In this document: positions 37,689 to 49,245 of the stretch, in pieces
Layout of the letters: every line of letters starts with the position of its first letter
How positions within the stretch are numbered: position 1 is the stretch's first letter
Assembly (NCBI GenBank): GCA_963920665.1
Contig: OY987263.1
Span: 39,467,218 to 39,531,217 of the forward strand
Length of the DNA stretch: 64,000 nucleotides
From: Straminergon stramineum
Taxonomy: Eukaryota > Streptophyta > Bryopsida > Hypnales > Calliergonaceae
Direction: 5' to 3'
Translations under genes and position numbers: made by a program
Notes under the pieces: model-generated
What the model saw: the letters and a program-made list of their open reading frames with translations, nothing else
Database searches by the model: none
What the model was told of the DNA's origin: nothing

Positions 37689-40600
37689 ATGGCAATGGAG
37701 GTGGACGTTGCGATCGTGGGAGGCGGAATGGGAGGCTTGGCCTTAGGACTTGGGTTACAATATCGAGGCATTGAAGCGCACGTCTTTGAGAAATCCGCCC
37801 AGAAACGCAAACACTTCGGCACAGGCATGAGCATTGGAGAAAACGGTACGTCTATAGAATTCAGTTGACACATCTCAGCTCCAGGCTTTGCTTGCTCGCT
37901 GAATACAAAATTCTCGTACACACTCTGCAACCCTACATCACTTGTGTGCCGAGTACTAAATTCTCATAGTTACAGACTGTGCTTTCCTAGATCTCAGTGA
38001 ATTCGGCCATGTGAGCAGGCATTCGAGCGCTGGACGGAATCAAACCAGGATTGAGTGCCCAAATGGAATCTGTAGGGCAACAAATTGGACGATTCTCGCA
38101 ACGAATTCGAATGCCGGGTGGAGAAGAGAAGCTGATGGAGCAAGCGCCACAACGGACGGAGTCGGATCGGATGTTCACGATCACTTGGAAAGCCGCTCTC
38201 GACCTTCTAGTCGCGGAATTAAACCCGGATGTGATGCATTATGAGCACACATTTGTTGATTACAAGGTCGTCGAGGTATCCTCCTGCTGTGAAGGTCTTG
38301 AATCCTAATTAGGATTTGGATGTTGCTTCCTTACAATGTGCAGAAATTGCGTCGATTTTTGTATGTTTCAATAGGGATTCAGACCTTGCGGTTCCCACTT
38401 CGGGATCTGCGGGTTTATTACCAAATTGGGCACTAATTGATTCTCCCCTTGCAGAATTTTGATCCCTTGAAAACTGGTACCCCTTGAAGAGTTTTGATCA
38501 GAAACGTTTTGTGCAATCACCTTCTTCTTTTGGATGGCAGCTCTAACACGTCCTGATGTCATATCAGCCTTCTCTTTCCATTTTTAATTACGGTATCTAG
38601 ACTAGATTAGTGTGTTAGGTTTTTCAAGGGATATTGAAATGGTTAAGTACTGGTGCTGTTTTGAAGGTTCTGAATCCGTTAGTCAACTAGGAAACTGGCA
38701 TATAACAGTAAGAATCACACTTATGTTGTTCCTGCTGTCAAATGGGTACAATTTTAGATAATTGTCTTCATAGAGAGTACTAACACGGTCATGTTCGTCA
38801 AGTAAAAGATTTCATAGTGACAAAAATGTAACAATATCAATTTCATTCTCAATACTCTGAAAACTTGCAGATAGAGCATTGACAATTAGGAATTTCGAGT
38901 TGTCAAATGGTTTTGAGGTCACCAATTCAAACCTTGAGCTCCAAAATCTAGGATCATAATGTATAGATAGATATGAGAGGTTCAGCGGGATCTAGTTTAC
39001 AGTTGAGGGACTCAAACCTTGAGCTCTAGAATCTAGGATTACAATATACAGATAGATATGAGGTTCAACTGGGCATAATCAGATATCTCTCAGTGAGGTG
39101 ATTCTCTCTATTTCAGTAAGACCTTGACCTTCACTATGCCTGTCAATTTCGTGATTTTTTCTATTTTAACGTGGCCGCAATAAGAACTAAGAACCATGTA
39201 CTTGTTGTAGAGTTTCTTTCTTCATTCCAATCCAACGGTCTGTTTTGAACCTCATATTCATTAAATCAGTGAAATTGGCCCCCAGTAAACCCTCAGATCT
39301 ATGTGTCCTAGTTTTGAGAGCTCGGGGCACTTGAACGTCACAATGTGGGCACTCTAAACATGTCATTCTAACAAGTATGACAAACTTGGGTCAATCATTC
39401 AGTAGTTACACAAGCTCGTTTCTAACGTTTTCTTTGAAGGAGGGTGTAGAGACGTGCTTCGAAGTGAAAGCTGAGCAGGGCGGTGATGAGGAAATTAAAG
39501 TGGTGAAGGCCAAACTGTTAGTCGGGGCTGACGGTGTTTGGTCTTCAGTGCGCAAGCTGCTGCTTGGCGATGAGCCTCGGGATCTTTGGATGATCACTTG
39601 GTTGGCTATTGTGCCCTCTGATAGCATAAGGTGAGCTATTCTCCATCTCGTGATTGTTTCATTGTTGTCGATTTATAACATTCTTGAACAGAGCACTATC
39701 TTCTCCATCATTCTAAAAGCTTCTCGTAAGTCCAACATATGATTTCTTCCGAAAGGATAGTCTCCGAACTACTCGAAGAAATGTAGAGTCAATGCTTATT
39801 AAGGAGAGGTGAACAAACGTGTACTTGGATAAGAGCCTCATTTCATGTGGAGTGAGTGGGTGGAAGTAGAAAAATGAGAAGAAATGCTTATTAAATGGGA
39901 GACGAGTAATTAAGAAGGGTACTATTATGGGCACACAGAAAGGGACCACGAGCAGATATATAAAGGTTAACTGAAGAAACGTGGAGGTTTGTGCATCACA
40001 AGGTTAGTACAAAAGCAGGATTGCTAAAAAGGAAGTTATTAACCGTTTACATTCAGCTCGGCCATTGGTAAACTTCATATGATCTATTCTTTGGCAGGGA
40101 CTTACATCTGCAAGATGACGATGAGATCAGGTTTATTCAATACACTGCCACTAAGACGGGCATGATCACTTGCTGTTGTGGTAAGAGCCTGCAGAAACTC
40201 CCATTCCAAATGATGTTTAGAAAACGTCTGCTTGTACGTGCATTCAATCTCTTAGGGGCTTATTCCTGCGAACTGGAGTTCTTTGTCTTGACATGTTAAG
40301 TCTGGTGGCTGTTTAGAGCGGATCGATATGCACAAACAGGATTTTTTTCTAGTATTATTGGAATATAATCAGTATTTACAAGCAGGCGCTCAAAAGGCGT
40401 TTTCCTTATGTACAATGAGGTCTCTTCTAAAATCGCGACATGGTTTTGTCTAAATTTTTTTGAGATTGTTGAATTTTATTGAAGACCATGTGCACATGAC
40501 CTATGAGAATGCGTGTGTGGTGGCTGGTCAGGATCTGGAGTCACTCTTTGGCATTACCGGGTTCCCGATAAGAGTGGAGAGCTTTCCAAATCCTTCGCTT

Positions 40601-42363
40601 CTGATTTGCACTCCCATGGCCAAGAGGCACGGAAGATACGTGTTTTGAGGCAGATTGAGAGTGCGAAGGAGTTGCAGAATCTGAAGGCTGCCATGGAAAG
40701 ATCAGAAAGCTCTCAAATTCGTGAAGATCGAAACTTTGATCGGGTGCCAGTAAGCAGTTGGAGTGACGCAAGTGGCCGTGTCGTGCTTTTGGGAGATGGT
40801 AATACTTCCCTACAGCAACACATTTTTTTTATCAATTGATTCAAAGGCACAATATTGTATGAGCTGACTAGCATCTTTCCTATCTTTTATGTGATTGTGT
40901 TGTAACTTCAGATCCAGTGTTGGCAAAACAAACCAGTGCTAACATTCCATAGCCCAGTTGACATGCATCTCTGAATTTTTTTGTATCAATTCTGACCCTA
41001 TTCTGATTTTCTCTAGTACGTTATTATCACAAACACGTCACCCAAGAACCTACGTTGACTTTCAAGCAAGGATGTAATGCACAACATTTTGGAGTAATTT
41101 GGACTATGTACCCTTCTCATTGTAGTTGTATTGTGGTTAGTAGGAACTACACATGTCTATAATGGTTGACAATGCTTGCCCATGCTTTCATTCTTGAACT
41201 CAAGATGTAAAAGGATTTGTGCCAAAGAAAAAGATGTTCAAGAATCGAAATGTTTTGGATACTTCCTTGAACTAGCAGTTGGGCCTAAGCTGTTTGCATC
41301 TCATTTCAAGAATGTTATGGCGATCACTTCAACTCATCTCAAAATTTCAGCGAACCTACAAATTTAAAAAGATCTGACAAGAAATCCTCTACGTCCAGTG
41401 TACTGTAGCCGGGTTTGAAAATTCTCGGGTGAATTTTGTGGTTTCTTTTTTAGGTTAAAGAGAACACTTTGATGGCGTATTTACCTGTTCTGTAATATTG
41501 AGTGCAGCTGCGCATGGGATGTATCCCGGTACTGGAATGGGTGCCCGGATTGCCTATGAAGACGCACATCAATTAACGCTGCTCCTCCAAGAAGTCTTCT
41601 CCTGTGAATCCCCAGAAACTGCTCTGCGAGATGCTATAAAGAGGTGAGGGTTTTCAATTCTGTAGCTTTCTGTGTGCACTCGGGCAATCCTGTATTACAC
41701 AGTTGTCAAAATTCAGATTGAGGACACGATATGCATCACTGTAAGCTTTTTTTTTATCATAGGTAGGAGAATGATTTTGGGGAGTTTTATCAGGACGTAG
41801 TGAGAGGTAGTAGACACTGAGAACTCCATTTCCATACAAAAGACAGTTGCTACGGACATTTTGCCGAGTCAAGCTTTTACACTACTTGCTATCAAGTTTA
41901 CGAATGGATGAGTAACAGGAGTTCGTAAATGAGACGGGATCAGGTCCTACCAGTTTCAGTATCCTTTACACTATTGTTTCTAGCAATGAAATTGGTTTGT
42001 GAGGCTTTTGAAGACACTCAGAAGTTCAATTGAATGCCTCTTTCCATCCTGTAAATGTAAATGTAATATGAACTCGGTACTGAATCTGACCCTATATTTT
42101 TTTCTGACAGATATGAGGAGGTGCGTATACCACGGTGCACAAAGTTGCAAGAATTTGCAGCGGAGTTGACAAGCTGGCCATGCTACACTCCCGAGTGCGT
42201 GCAGAAGCTGTCACCGGGGGAGAAGGCCCAAAGAGCGAAGGAATTTTATCGTTGGGTTAACAAATATCCAGCAGACTGTGCTGGGGATCCGGACTCCACT
42301 TACTGGAAACCAGAATATGAATCTGTGGAAAGGAGGAATGCTATTATTAAGGAAGAGGTGTAA
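37689..42363 (+). CDS. FAD-dependent monooxygenase (CTF2 / salicylate-hydroxylase-like)
   Basis: Seven exons, all GT-AG and in phase: 37689-37845, 38019-38275, 39440-39630, 40098-40180, 40532-40798, 41508-41643 and 42111-42363, giving 447 residues. The start is the first of two close ATGs (37689 and 37695). The N-terminal FAD-binding motif is VAIVGGGMGGLALGL (residues 7-21). The GADG motif (LVGADGVWSSVR) is at about 165-176. The second FAD motif LLGDAAHGMYPGTGMG spans the exon 5/6 junction (from about 315) and continues into AYEDAHQL. This is the usual layout of class A flavoprotein monooxygenases, which use NAD(P)H and O2 to hydroxylate or epoxidise a substrate. Plant relatives include the CTF2-like monooxygenases and, more distantly, zeaxanthin epoxidase. 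The substrate cannot be read from the sequence, and no clear transit peptide is seen. No in-frame stop or broken splice site was found. Confidence 0.93.
38927..39073. repeat. Diverged 85-bp-spaced duplication in monooxygenase intron 2
   Basis: Two copies (38927-38990 and 39012-39073) share TCAAACCTTGAGCTC, AATCTAGGAT and AGATAGATATGAG. They lie inside the longest intron (38276-39439) and do not affect the coding sequence. Confidence 0.8.
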
Positions 42364-42394
42364 ACTTGAATTGACGTAGAAATAGTCACCGATT

Positions 42395-43200
42395 GACAGC
42401 AATTTCATTCCACATCACTCATTGTTGCCTTGGAATTTGTTAGAAATTGGACTTACACTTGAACCTTTTAAGTTTGCCTATCTCACCATTCATCAATAAG
42501 GTAACTATCCCTGAATGCATCTGAAAAGCTATTGAGCATTGTTATTATGAAATTGCCTATTTTTGGTTGGATCTTGTTGGAAGTCATGAGAGTATTGTAT
42601 GTTCTCTTCTTACACATTTATTGGACATTGGATGTGTAGATTATAAATTTTTGAAGTGTTGAAAATAGGTTTATCTAAAACCTATCTACTAAGACCTTGA
42701 TGAAAAGAGGGTGTACATTTTAGGCAAGAATTTGTAGAGGTTGATTTAATAAAGGGCTCATGGTTGCCTTAAATGTCTCATCTTGCCAAATGGATTTTAA
42801 ACCTTCATGCATTGATGATTCAAGACTTTCAAGGTTTTCACCATATTAATGAAGACTAAGAAGAATAGAAAATTAGATTGACAAAAGAAGAGATAGTTGT
42901 TTGAATTGAATATAATGTTAGAAATGATCATTTGTTGTTGAGGCACAAATTCTTTTTTTTACCATTAACTTGCTTAATAGCAATATAATTAAAAGTTGAG
43001 GAAATTTATCTAGAGGTTGTTGACACAAATGAAAGAAAATTCTTTGTGGAAAAGTGCATTATTCCTTTGAATGAAGAGTATTTAGTTCATTTGCATCTAA
43101 GAAACAACTTAGTTCATTGTATCTATAGTAATGAGTTGTTGACTAAAAGAAAAATTGTTGAGTGGTTGCTTAAAAATAGAATAGATAAAGTATTTGCCTA
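42395..43200. repeat. Dispersed repeat G, copy 2
   Basis: Counterpart of 34285-34740, starting about 30 bp after the monooxygenase stop codon. It therefore overlaps the likely 3' UTR and fills the gap to the next gene. Confidence 0.6.
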
Positions 43201-43624
43201 AAAAAATATATTGAGTGGTAATAAAAGAGTGACTTTGGCCTTCATGAGCATTGTAATTGAATTATATATTCTTCGTCTACAAATGGTTCTTCTTTGAATT
43301 GAATTGCTCTAAATTAGAAGTTAGAGTTTGTGAGTATTTTTAGGTATATTCCAAATGACATTATTTCAAAGTAGCTTTGTAGTGATGATGTTTGAAGGGA
43401 ATTTGTGAGGAATTAATCAAGTTAGCATGTTGACAATGGAAGGGAAACATGGCATCTTGGATGTAGGTTTATGGGCCATGAACATCATTGGCTTAGCAGG
43501 AATCATAATGGCAAATAAACAAATCATGTCAACGGCAGGCTATGGCTTCGGATTAGATATTATGAGATTTTTCTTTTTTGATGTTTAAATTACAAATCTA
43601 AAATAGCATTATTTGATGTTAAAG

Positions 43625-43912
43625 CATTAGATGGGATTTAGCTCCTTGGAAGGCTGTTTTAGGCCAGTTCTCTAGGTTGGGAATTAGCCAAGGTTGGCTA
43701 GAATTTAAAACTATTAAAAAACTATTAAAATTTTCAAAAATTAAAATTAAAATTTTCAAAAAAAAAATTTCAAAATTCAAAATTTAATTTTATATTATTA
43801 TCTAATGTAGCCGTCTCTTAACCACATCAGCGAGCTACTATGGCCGAGTTCCCACAGTTTGGGAACTTGCGGGAACTCACAGTCTTTCATAGTAGTTCAT
43901 TCTCTTCTAATG
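43625..43912. mobile_element. MITE-like element, copy 2 (in intron 1 of the URGT pseudogene)
   Basis: About 288 bp from CATTAGA to TCTAATG, with the same ends and inner blocks as the element at 19278-19578: TTAGGCCAGTTCTCTAGG, GAGCTACTATGGCC and GGGAACTCACAGTCTTTC. The A-rich middle differs. Confidence 0.72.
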
Positions 43913-45551
43913 ATGACTTTATTGCTTGCATGATTTGTACAAATTATTAAGTTTGTCAATGTTCTTGTTATGCAACAACAACTTTAATAGCCATGCACTT
44001 CACAATGACATCTATTGTAGGATACATAGGAGTTGCATTAGGCTACATGCCCCAAAAGTAATTGTCTTCATGGGACTTTTTCCTTATTTCTCTTGTTTCC
44101 AACACCTCCATAGTGAGCATGAACCTAAGTCTCATGCTGAATTCAACAGGGTTTTATCAAGTAAGTTCTATATTCAAGAAGCTAGTCTTTTCTATGTTGT
44201 GTGATTTGCAAAAAATAGAATTAGTACATAATCTAAAGTATATTGGTTGCCAAACATTAATTAGAAAAAACTTTGCAAATTGAGTCCCTCTATTTCACTC
44301 AATTTCATTATTTCTCCATCCATTTATGTGTGAAAAATTCATACCCTTATCAAGATTTGGAGTCAGTGTCAATAATATATTTTTAGCAACAAAATGCATT
44401 TGTCATGATCATTGTCAATTTTGTTAAGTTAAAGTAATTCTTGTTGCCAAAAAATGAAACATAAGTCTACACAAAGTTTGAAAAACTAGGATTGGCATAA
44501 ATGTATGTTTCAAGCTACACCTCTTGAATAATGTCAAAGTCATGGAATTCCACCAATTTAATGAAATTAAAGTTGACTACACAAAAATAAAATTCTTTAA
44601 GAGTAGTGCAATAAAGAACATAATAAATTGAATATCTAAAGGCCAAAATAACCCTGGAAATTTTTCTAATGGAAAAAAAATCATCTTTTATGGAAGTTTG
44701 TGTATGTTTCTTATAAAACTTATGATTGATGTACATACTTGTTGGGGATAGATTTCCAAGTTGAGTATGATACCTATGGTGTATTTTTTGGAGTGATTTT
44801 TGCACAAGATGAGATACACATTGGCAATGAAGATTGTTCTATTTGTCACCATGATGGGTGTTGGAGTGTCTACTATAACTAATATACACTTGAACTTTGG
44901 TGGCCTAGTGGTTGCGTCAATCGCTATATTCACCACATGCATCATTACAAAAAATTGTAAGTAAAAACTAAAACTTATTCATCTTCTATGAAAGCTAACA
45001 TATACCATATACATTTTTTTGTGAAGACACAAGTAAAGAATCTCCCAAATGGTGATTTAGTAAATCTAACATTATATCATTTAGTAGGATTTATGTCAAA
45101 AACTATTGTAAATGATATTACAATTACCAAGGTATAACACAACTGGTTTTCAATAATATCTCGAAGAGAAGGATTTTACCAATACATGAAGTACACAATG
45201 TCACAATCCTTGTTACAAATCTTGTTGCATCACAACTATTGTTGCAAACTTTGTCACATTTTCATCCCAAAGGAGTATCATCTAATTATTTCATCCAATG
45301 TTCATGATGAAAACCTTACTAGAGCACAACGAGTGAGCATTCTTCCTCAACATGAGTGTGATGATTCATTGCAATTTGCAGTTGTTAGTCTTGACTAATT
45401 TGTACATTTGAGGAGATCAGGATCACTTATGTAATCTTTTGTGATGGCACAGTATATTGGACAATTGCAGAAAAAACACAATTGTAGTGTACTTGAGTTA
45501 TTGAGCAAGACAACACCCATCCAAGCTGTATCTCTAGCAACATTGGGACCA

Positions 45552-45681
45552 GGGCTTTTTTTTTGGACTACTGTCCCTTGTGCTAGCTTCATTGCACAAG
45601 TCAGATTTCGGAGAGCTAGATTCACATGGGTCAGATTTTGACAGATCTAGCGAAATTTCACCAGAAAAAAAAAAGCCTTGG
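45552..45681. mobile_element. 130-bp MITE with 9-bp target duplication, inside an exon
   Basis: The insert is flanked by identical 9-bp copies of TTGGGACCA (45543-45551 and 45682-45690). Its ends read GGGCTTTTTTTTTGG and, at the right, AAAAAAAAAAGCC plus four bases, so the termini are inverted copies of GGCTTTTTTTTT. Removing the insert and one flank rejoins the transporter frame from ATLG to PFVDYAFIGE without a gap. A 9-bp duplication is typical of Mutator-like elements, but the short ends make the class uncertain. Confidence 0.82.
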
Positions 45682-45797
45682 TTGGGACCATTTGTGGATT
45701 ATGCTTTTATTGGAGAAAGCGTGTTGAGTTCTCCTACAAATTTACATCAATTGCTATGGTATGTAGTCACTCTTATTTTAGTTTACTTTCTAAAGTA

Positions 45798-46051
45798 CTC
45801 CTTTGTGCCCCAAAATAATTTTGTGCTTTGAGAGAACTAGTTAAAATTTAAGCTCAAATTTCATCAAATAGCAACGGTACCATGTGCTTGTAGTATGTGT
45901 TATACTATTGTGAGCTAACAATATGTGTACCATTGTAGTATTGTACGGTGAGAAATTGTTACTTGCAAATTCATTTTTGCTAGTGCAATTCCAAACTAAG
46001 CTCATTCTAATTAGTTTTCACAAATCACAGAATGATTTTGGGGCAAAGGAG
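45798..46051. mobile_element. Stowaway-like MITE
   Basis: 254 bp bounded by TA on both sides (45796-45797 and 46052-46053). The left end reads CTCCTTTGTGCCCCAAAATA; the reverse complement of the right end reads CTCCTTTGCCCCAAAATCAT, matching apart from a 2-base gap and one change. This resembles the CTCC...CCAAAAT ends of Stowaway elements, which are mobilised by Tc1/mariner transposases and duplicate TA. It lies in intron 4 of the transporter pseudogene. Confidence 0.82.
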
Positions 46052-48429
46052 TAATGATTTGTTTTTGAATATAATTGTCTTTGCAATTGGTTAGCTATTG
46101 TAAGTAGCAATGATTGTTGTATGGATTAATTTCAAGATTAATGTGACATTTGGTAGAAAGTTTATTAATTTGAATGCTTCAGTCAATGATTTCTTGGAAT
46201 CTTTAGAATTTGTTAGTTGATAGTGATACTTTCTAGGTTGTCTTTTGAGTGGATAGTTAGGAAGGCATGTTGAGGAAATGAAAATTGGATTCAATTACTA
46301 GGTGTACACATGGCAAGCCCTCATTGGCCTTAAACAAATGTAAATGCCTAGAAATAAAACCTCTCATGAGCTCATCAAGAGTGATTGCACAACCCCCCTC
46401 ATGAAAAAAAATAGTACCCCCCTTCACTACTATATTTTTGAAAACAAAGTCGTTTGACAATCGATATGGAATAATCCATATCCGTTTCCTATGTCTATTT
46501 TCCATACCCGTTTTCCATATCTGTGTCCATACGGGATATGTACGATATCATAATAATTGTATTAGAATCAACAGCAGGGAAGGGGGTGTTTATATTTTTT
46601 TTCAAAAACGATCAATGGCTACTAATTTTGGGGGGGAAGAAGGGGGCTAATTAATTGAGCAGGAAGTGGTCTGTCTTTTGAGTGGATAGGATAGTGATAA
46701 TTAATGATTTTTTAATTCTTTTAAATAATGAAGAAATGTTATTGCAAGATTATCTAGTATTTTCTCCTTCCACTAATGTAGTCTTTGAAACACAACCAAC
46801 AAAATTTGAATGCCCCTTGTATAAATAGGTCACAAGCATCTCACTTCTACATCTTAATAATTGTGAAGTTGTTTATATTACTTTAATGTTCCTTGGCGGT
46901 TCTTTGTAACATGAGCCAATATCTATGCATTGGACAATTTTCTACAATCACTTTCTAGGTTAGCTTATATACACTATAAAAAAAATCCAAAATGAGCTAT
47001 TAATTTTTATTTTTCCATCTCACAAATGACTAATTAGCTCCTTCTAAGGTAACTACACCTAATTATGATATGTTTCTATAACCAATCCTTCAATTTTTTT
47101 GGATAAAATGCTCATCTTTTATGTATGACAATTTGAGGTTGCTTTCGAACAAATTTGTTCTTAGTTATTTGAAATTTTATAGTTTATTCATACAATGTCC
47201 AAACTATGCATTTTAAGTGAATCAAGAAATAGCCTTCTCACTTCAATTATGATTGAACAAAACTTTTTATATTGAAATAATGATACTTGTATTACAATAA
47301 TTTTTGGTGCAAATGCTATGACCAATCTAATTAGTTAGCATGAAATGTTGACCAAAAAAGTTGAATTTTGCTTTGGCAGGTGCTTGGACACATGAAGACT
47401 GTGGTGGTCTTAATCTTGGATTGGGTTCTATTTGACTTGGTGCTCACCTTGAAGAACATGCTTGGCATGGTTCTAACAATTGTTGGTATGGTACTCTATG
47501 AGTCTACAAAACAAGAAGCTACCATGGTCAATTCTCTTCCACCAAGCATGGACTTTGCAAAGGATGACGTGTTCCTTCTAAAAAATTGGATGAAGCAAGA
47601 TCATGGTGATAAAGTAGACATAGAACTTGCACTTATAAATGTGAAATGAAGGTCACTGATGCTGGACCAGAAACTGAGGCCTTCTTTGACCTCTAAATGC
47701 CCAAGGCACCCAAATGTGGTGTTTGGAAAACTTTGAAGTTAAGTAAAACCCAACCAAATTGCTATTATTAGTACTTTATATTTTTGGAGAATTCTTTTTG
47801 AAGTCTAGTTTTAGGATCAAAAAGCTAATCTTAAAAATAAAGGATCATGATTTTTCTATTGAAGATTTTGTGCAAGGATACCTAGTGCAATCTTGACTTC
47901 TCATAGTGTTGTGGGCTCTTGGAAATGAGCCTCAAATATACTAGATCTTGGAGGCAAAATCACATTAGAAATTCATTTAAAAAAATCGTAGAATAGATTT
48001 TTAAAAAGCGTAAAGTGATTGGGGTTGTGCATGCTAGGCCCTATAACCTCATATTTTTTTTAGTGACCAACTTTTTAGAGTTGACATGCAAAAAGTGAAT
48101 TGAAAAATTTTCATAGTTTTTACACCCTCATGATCAAACATTACAATCTTTCAATCTGTAAGTGATATTGTTATGTTTTCTTTTTCCTATGTGATCTCTA
48201 ACATGTCTAGTTTGAGTTTGTACGGTTACAATTCAAAAGAAATTGGTACAACTTATGAAAATTTTGACTTTTTGTTCAATTTAGAGCAAATTGCAAGAAG
48301 CTCCAAACAAGCCTTGGGTATTTAGGGGTTAAATGTTGGCTGCAAAACTTTTAAACTTATTGGTATGATGGATCCAAGTTTTATGGCAAATTATCAAACT
48401 ATTCCTTAACAGTCGGGTGCATAAGGAAT

Positions 48430-48690
48430 GTACAATAAGGTGGTCTGCTCTTAAAGCTCTTTAAGAGCTGATTGCCTTTTCAGGGAAGCTAAACTTCTTG
48501 AAACAAATTTCAGTAAATTTTTGTATGAAGAAAAATGGAATTGGCATCTAACCCAAGTCGTTTCATATTTTTTGGATCTTCATGGAATTAAGTTAGTTAC
48601 GAATTTTTGAAGTTGAAATGTAATGGTCATCACAAACGACCACTTGCTGATATGTACAATGTTGGTACATTGTTGAAAACAAAATGTACC
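48430..48690. repeat. Dispersed repeat E, copy 3
   Basis: Carries the family segments GGTCTGCTCTTAAAG, GGAATTGGCATCTAACCCAA and GTCGTTTCATATTTTTTGGA, in the opposite orientation to the 23.2-kb copy. It ends near paired TGTACAATG / GTACATTGTT motifs. Confidence 0.5.
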
Positions 48691-48740
48691 TTTGTATCAT
48701 GTTTGTGATTAGAGCATGGGCCCACAGAATTAGACATTCT

Positions 48741-48758
48741 TGCACTTGGCCAAGTGCA
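48741..48758. repeat. 18-bp perfect palindrome
   Basis: TGCACTTGGCCAAGTGCA is its own reverse complement. It is followed within 10 bases by GTGCACACAATTGTGTAC, which is nearly palindromic. This could be a protein-binding site, an element end or chance. Confidence 0.8.
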
Positions 48759-49245
48759 CTAATTGTGCACACAATTGTGTACTCAAAAGTATTTTTTCAA
48801 AACTATGGTCCCCCCTAACTTTTCCAGGAACACATTTCATCCATTTTATTGTGCAATATTGCATTTGGTCTTTTGATTTATTTAATGGGGATTCTCCTTC
48901 CTCTTTTTAAGTGGAAGTGTGGAACAAGTACAAAACATACACTTCCATCATCTCATAAGCTCTTCTTGGCTTGTTCATTTTTATAGTGTAGTTACATTGA
49001 ATGTTACATTATTTTCTTACCAATTTTACAGAAACACCAATAATAATAGCAATCACTTTGATATTCATTTAGAAAGTCACAATGAAATTGAAGGTCTCTC
49101 AACTACCTTCACATTTCTAATATATGGTTCATATAGAACACTGAAAATACACTCCAACCCCTACAAACACACTCAAAACAAATATAGAAAGTCCTCACTA
49201 CTACTCTCCCTTCATATATACCACATTACCACTATTTTATGGGTC

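Larger units (their letters stand above)
43436..47649 (+). pseudogene. URGT-type nucleotide-sugar transporter pseudogene
   Basis: Pieces match the plant UDP-rhamnose/UDP-galactose transporter group (Golgi, TPT/NST family) in order. Exon 1, from ATG 43436: DVGLWAMN, IIMANKQIMSTAGYGF. Exon 2 (about 43965-44160): AMHFTMTSIVGY, NTSIVSMNLSLMLNSTGFYQ. Exon 3 (44752-44956): ISKLSMIP, GVGVSTIT. Exon 4 (45453-45758): QLQKKHN, LLSKTTPIQAVSL, GPFVDYAFIGE. Exon 5 (about 46875-46958): CSLAVLCNMSQYLCIGQF. Exon 6 (47380-47649): VLGHMKTVVVLIL, KNMLGMVLTIVGMVLY. Defects are TAA 44059, TGA 44794 (where Trp is expected in LEW), TAA 46884, TAG 46956 (where Gln is expected at the splice site), a missing donor after exon 1, a one-base mismatch of phase between exons 3 and 4, and a 130-bp insertion in exon 4. 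Intact members carry UDP-sugars into the Golgi for cell-wall polysaccharides. Confidence 0.88.
47650..49245. other. AT-rich spacer with palindrome and repeat fragments
   Basis: No recognised gene. It contains a right-end-like fragment of the TIR repeat family (CCTTGGGTATTTAGGGGTTAAA, about 48315), a copy of dispersed repeat E (48430-48690) and an 18-bp perfect palindrome at 48741-48758. Confidence 0.6.

Noticed and set aside
38276..39439. Missing exon in the long monooxygenase intron 2
   Set aside because: Exons 2 and 3 join in phase, no conserved motif is absent between them, and the only structure in the intron is a diverged duplication.
46257..46505. 82-codon minus-strand ATG frame
   Set aside because: Lies in an intron of the transporter pseudogene, overlaps simple CCATATCCGTTT-like repeats and matches no family I know.
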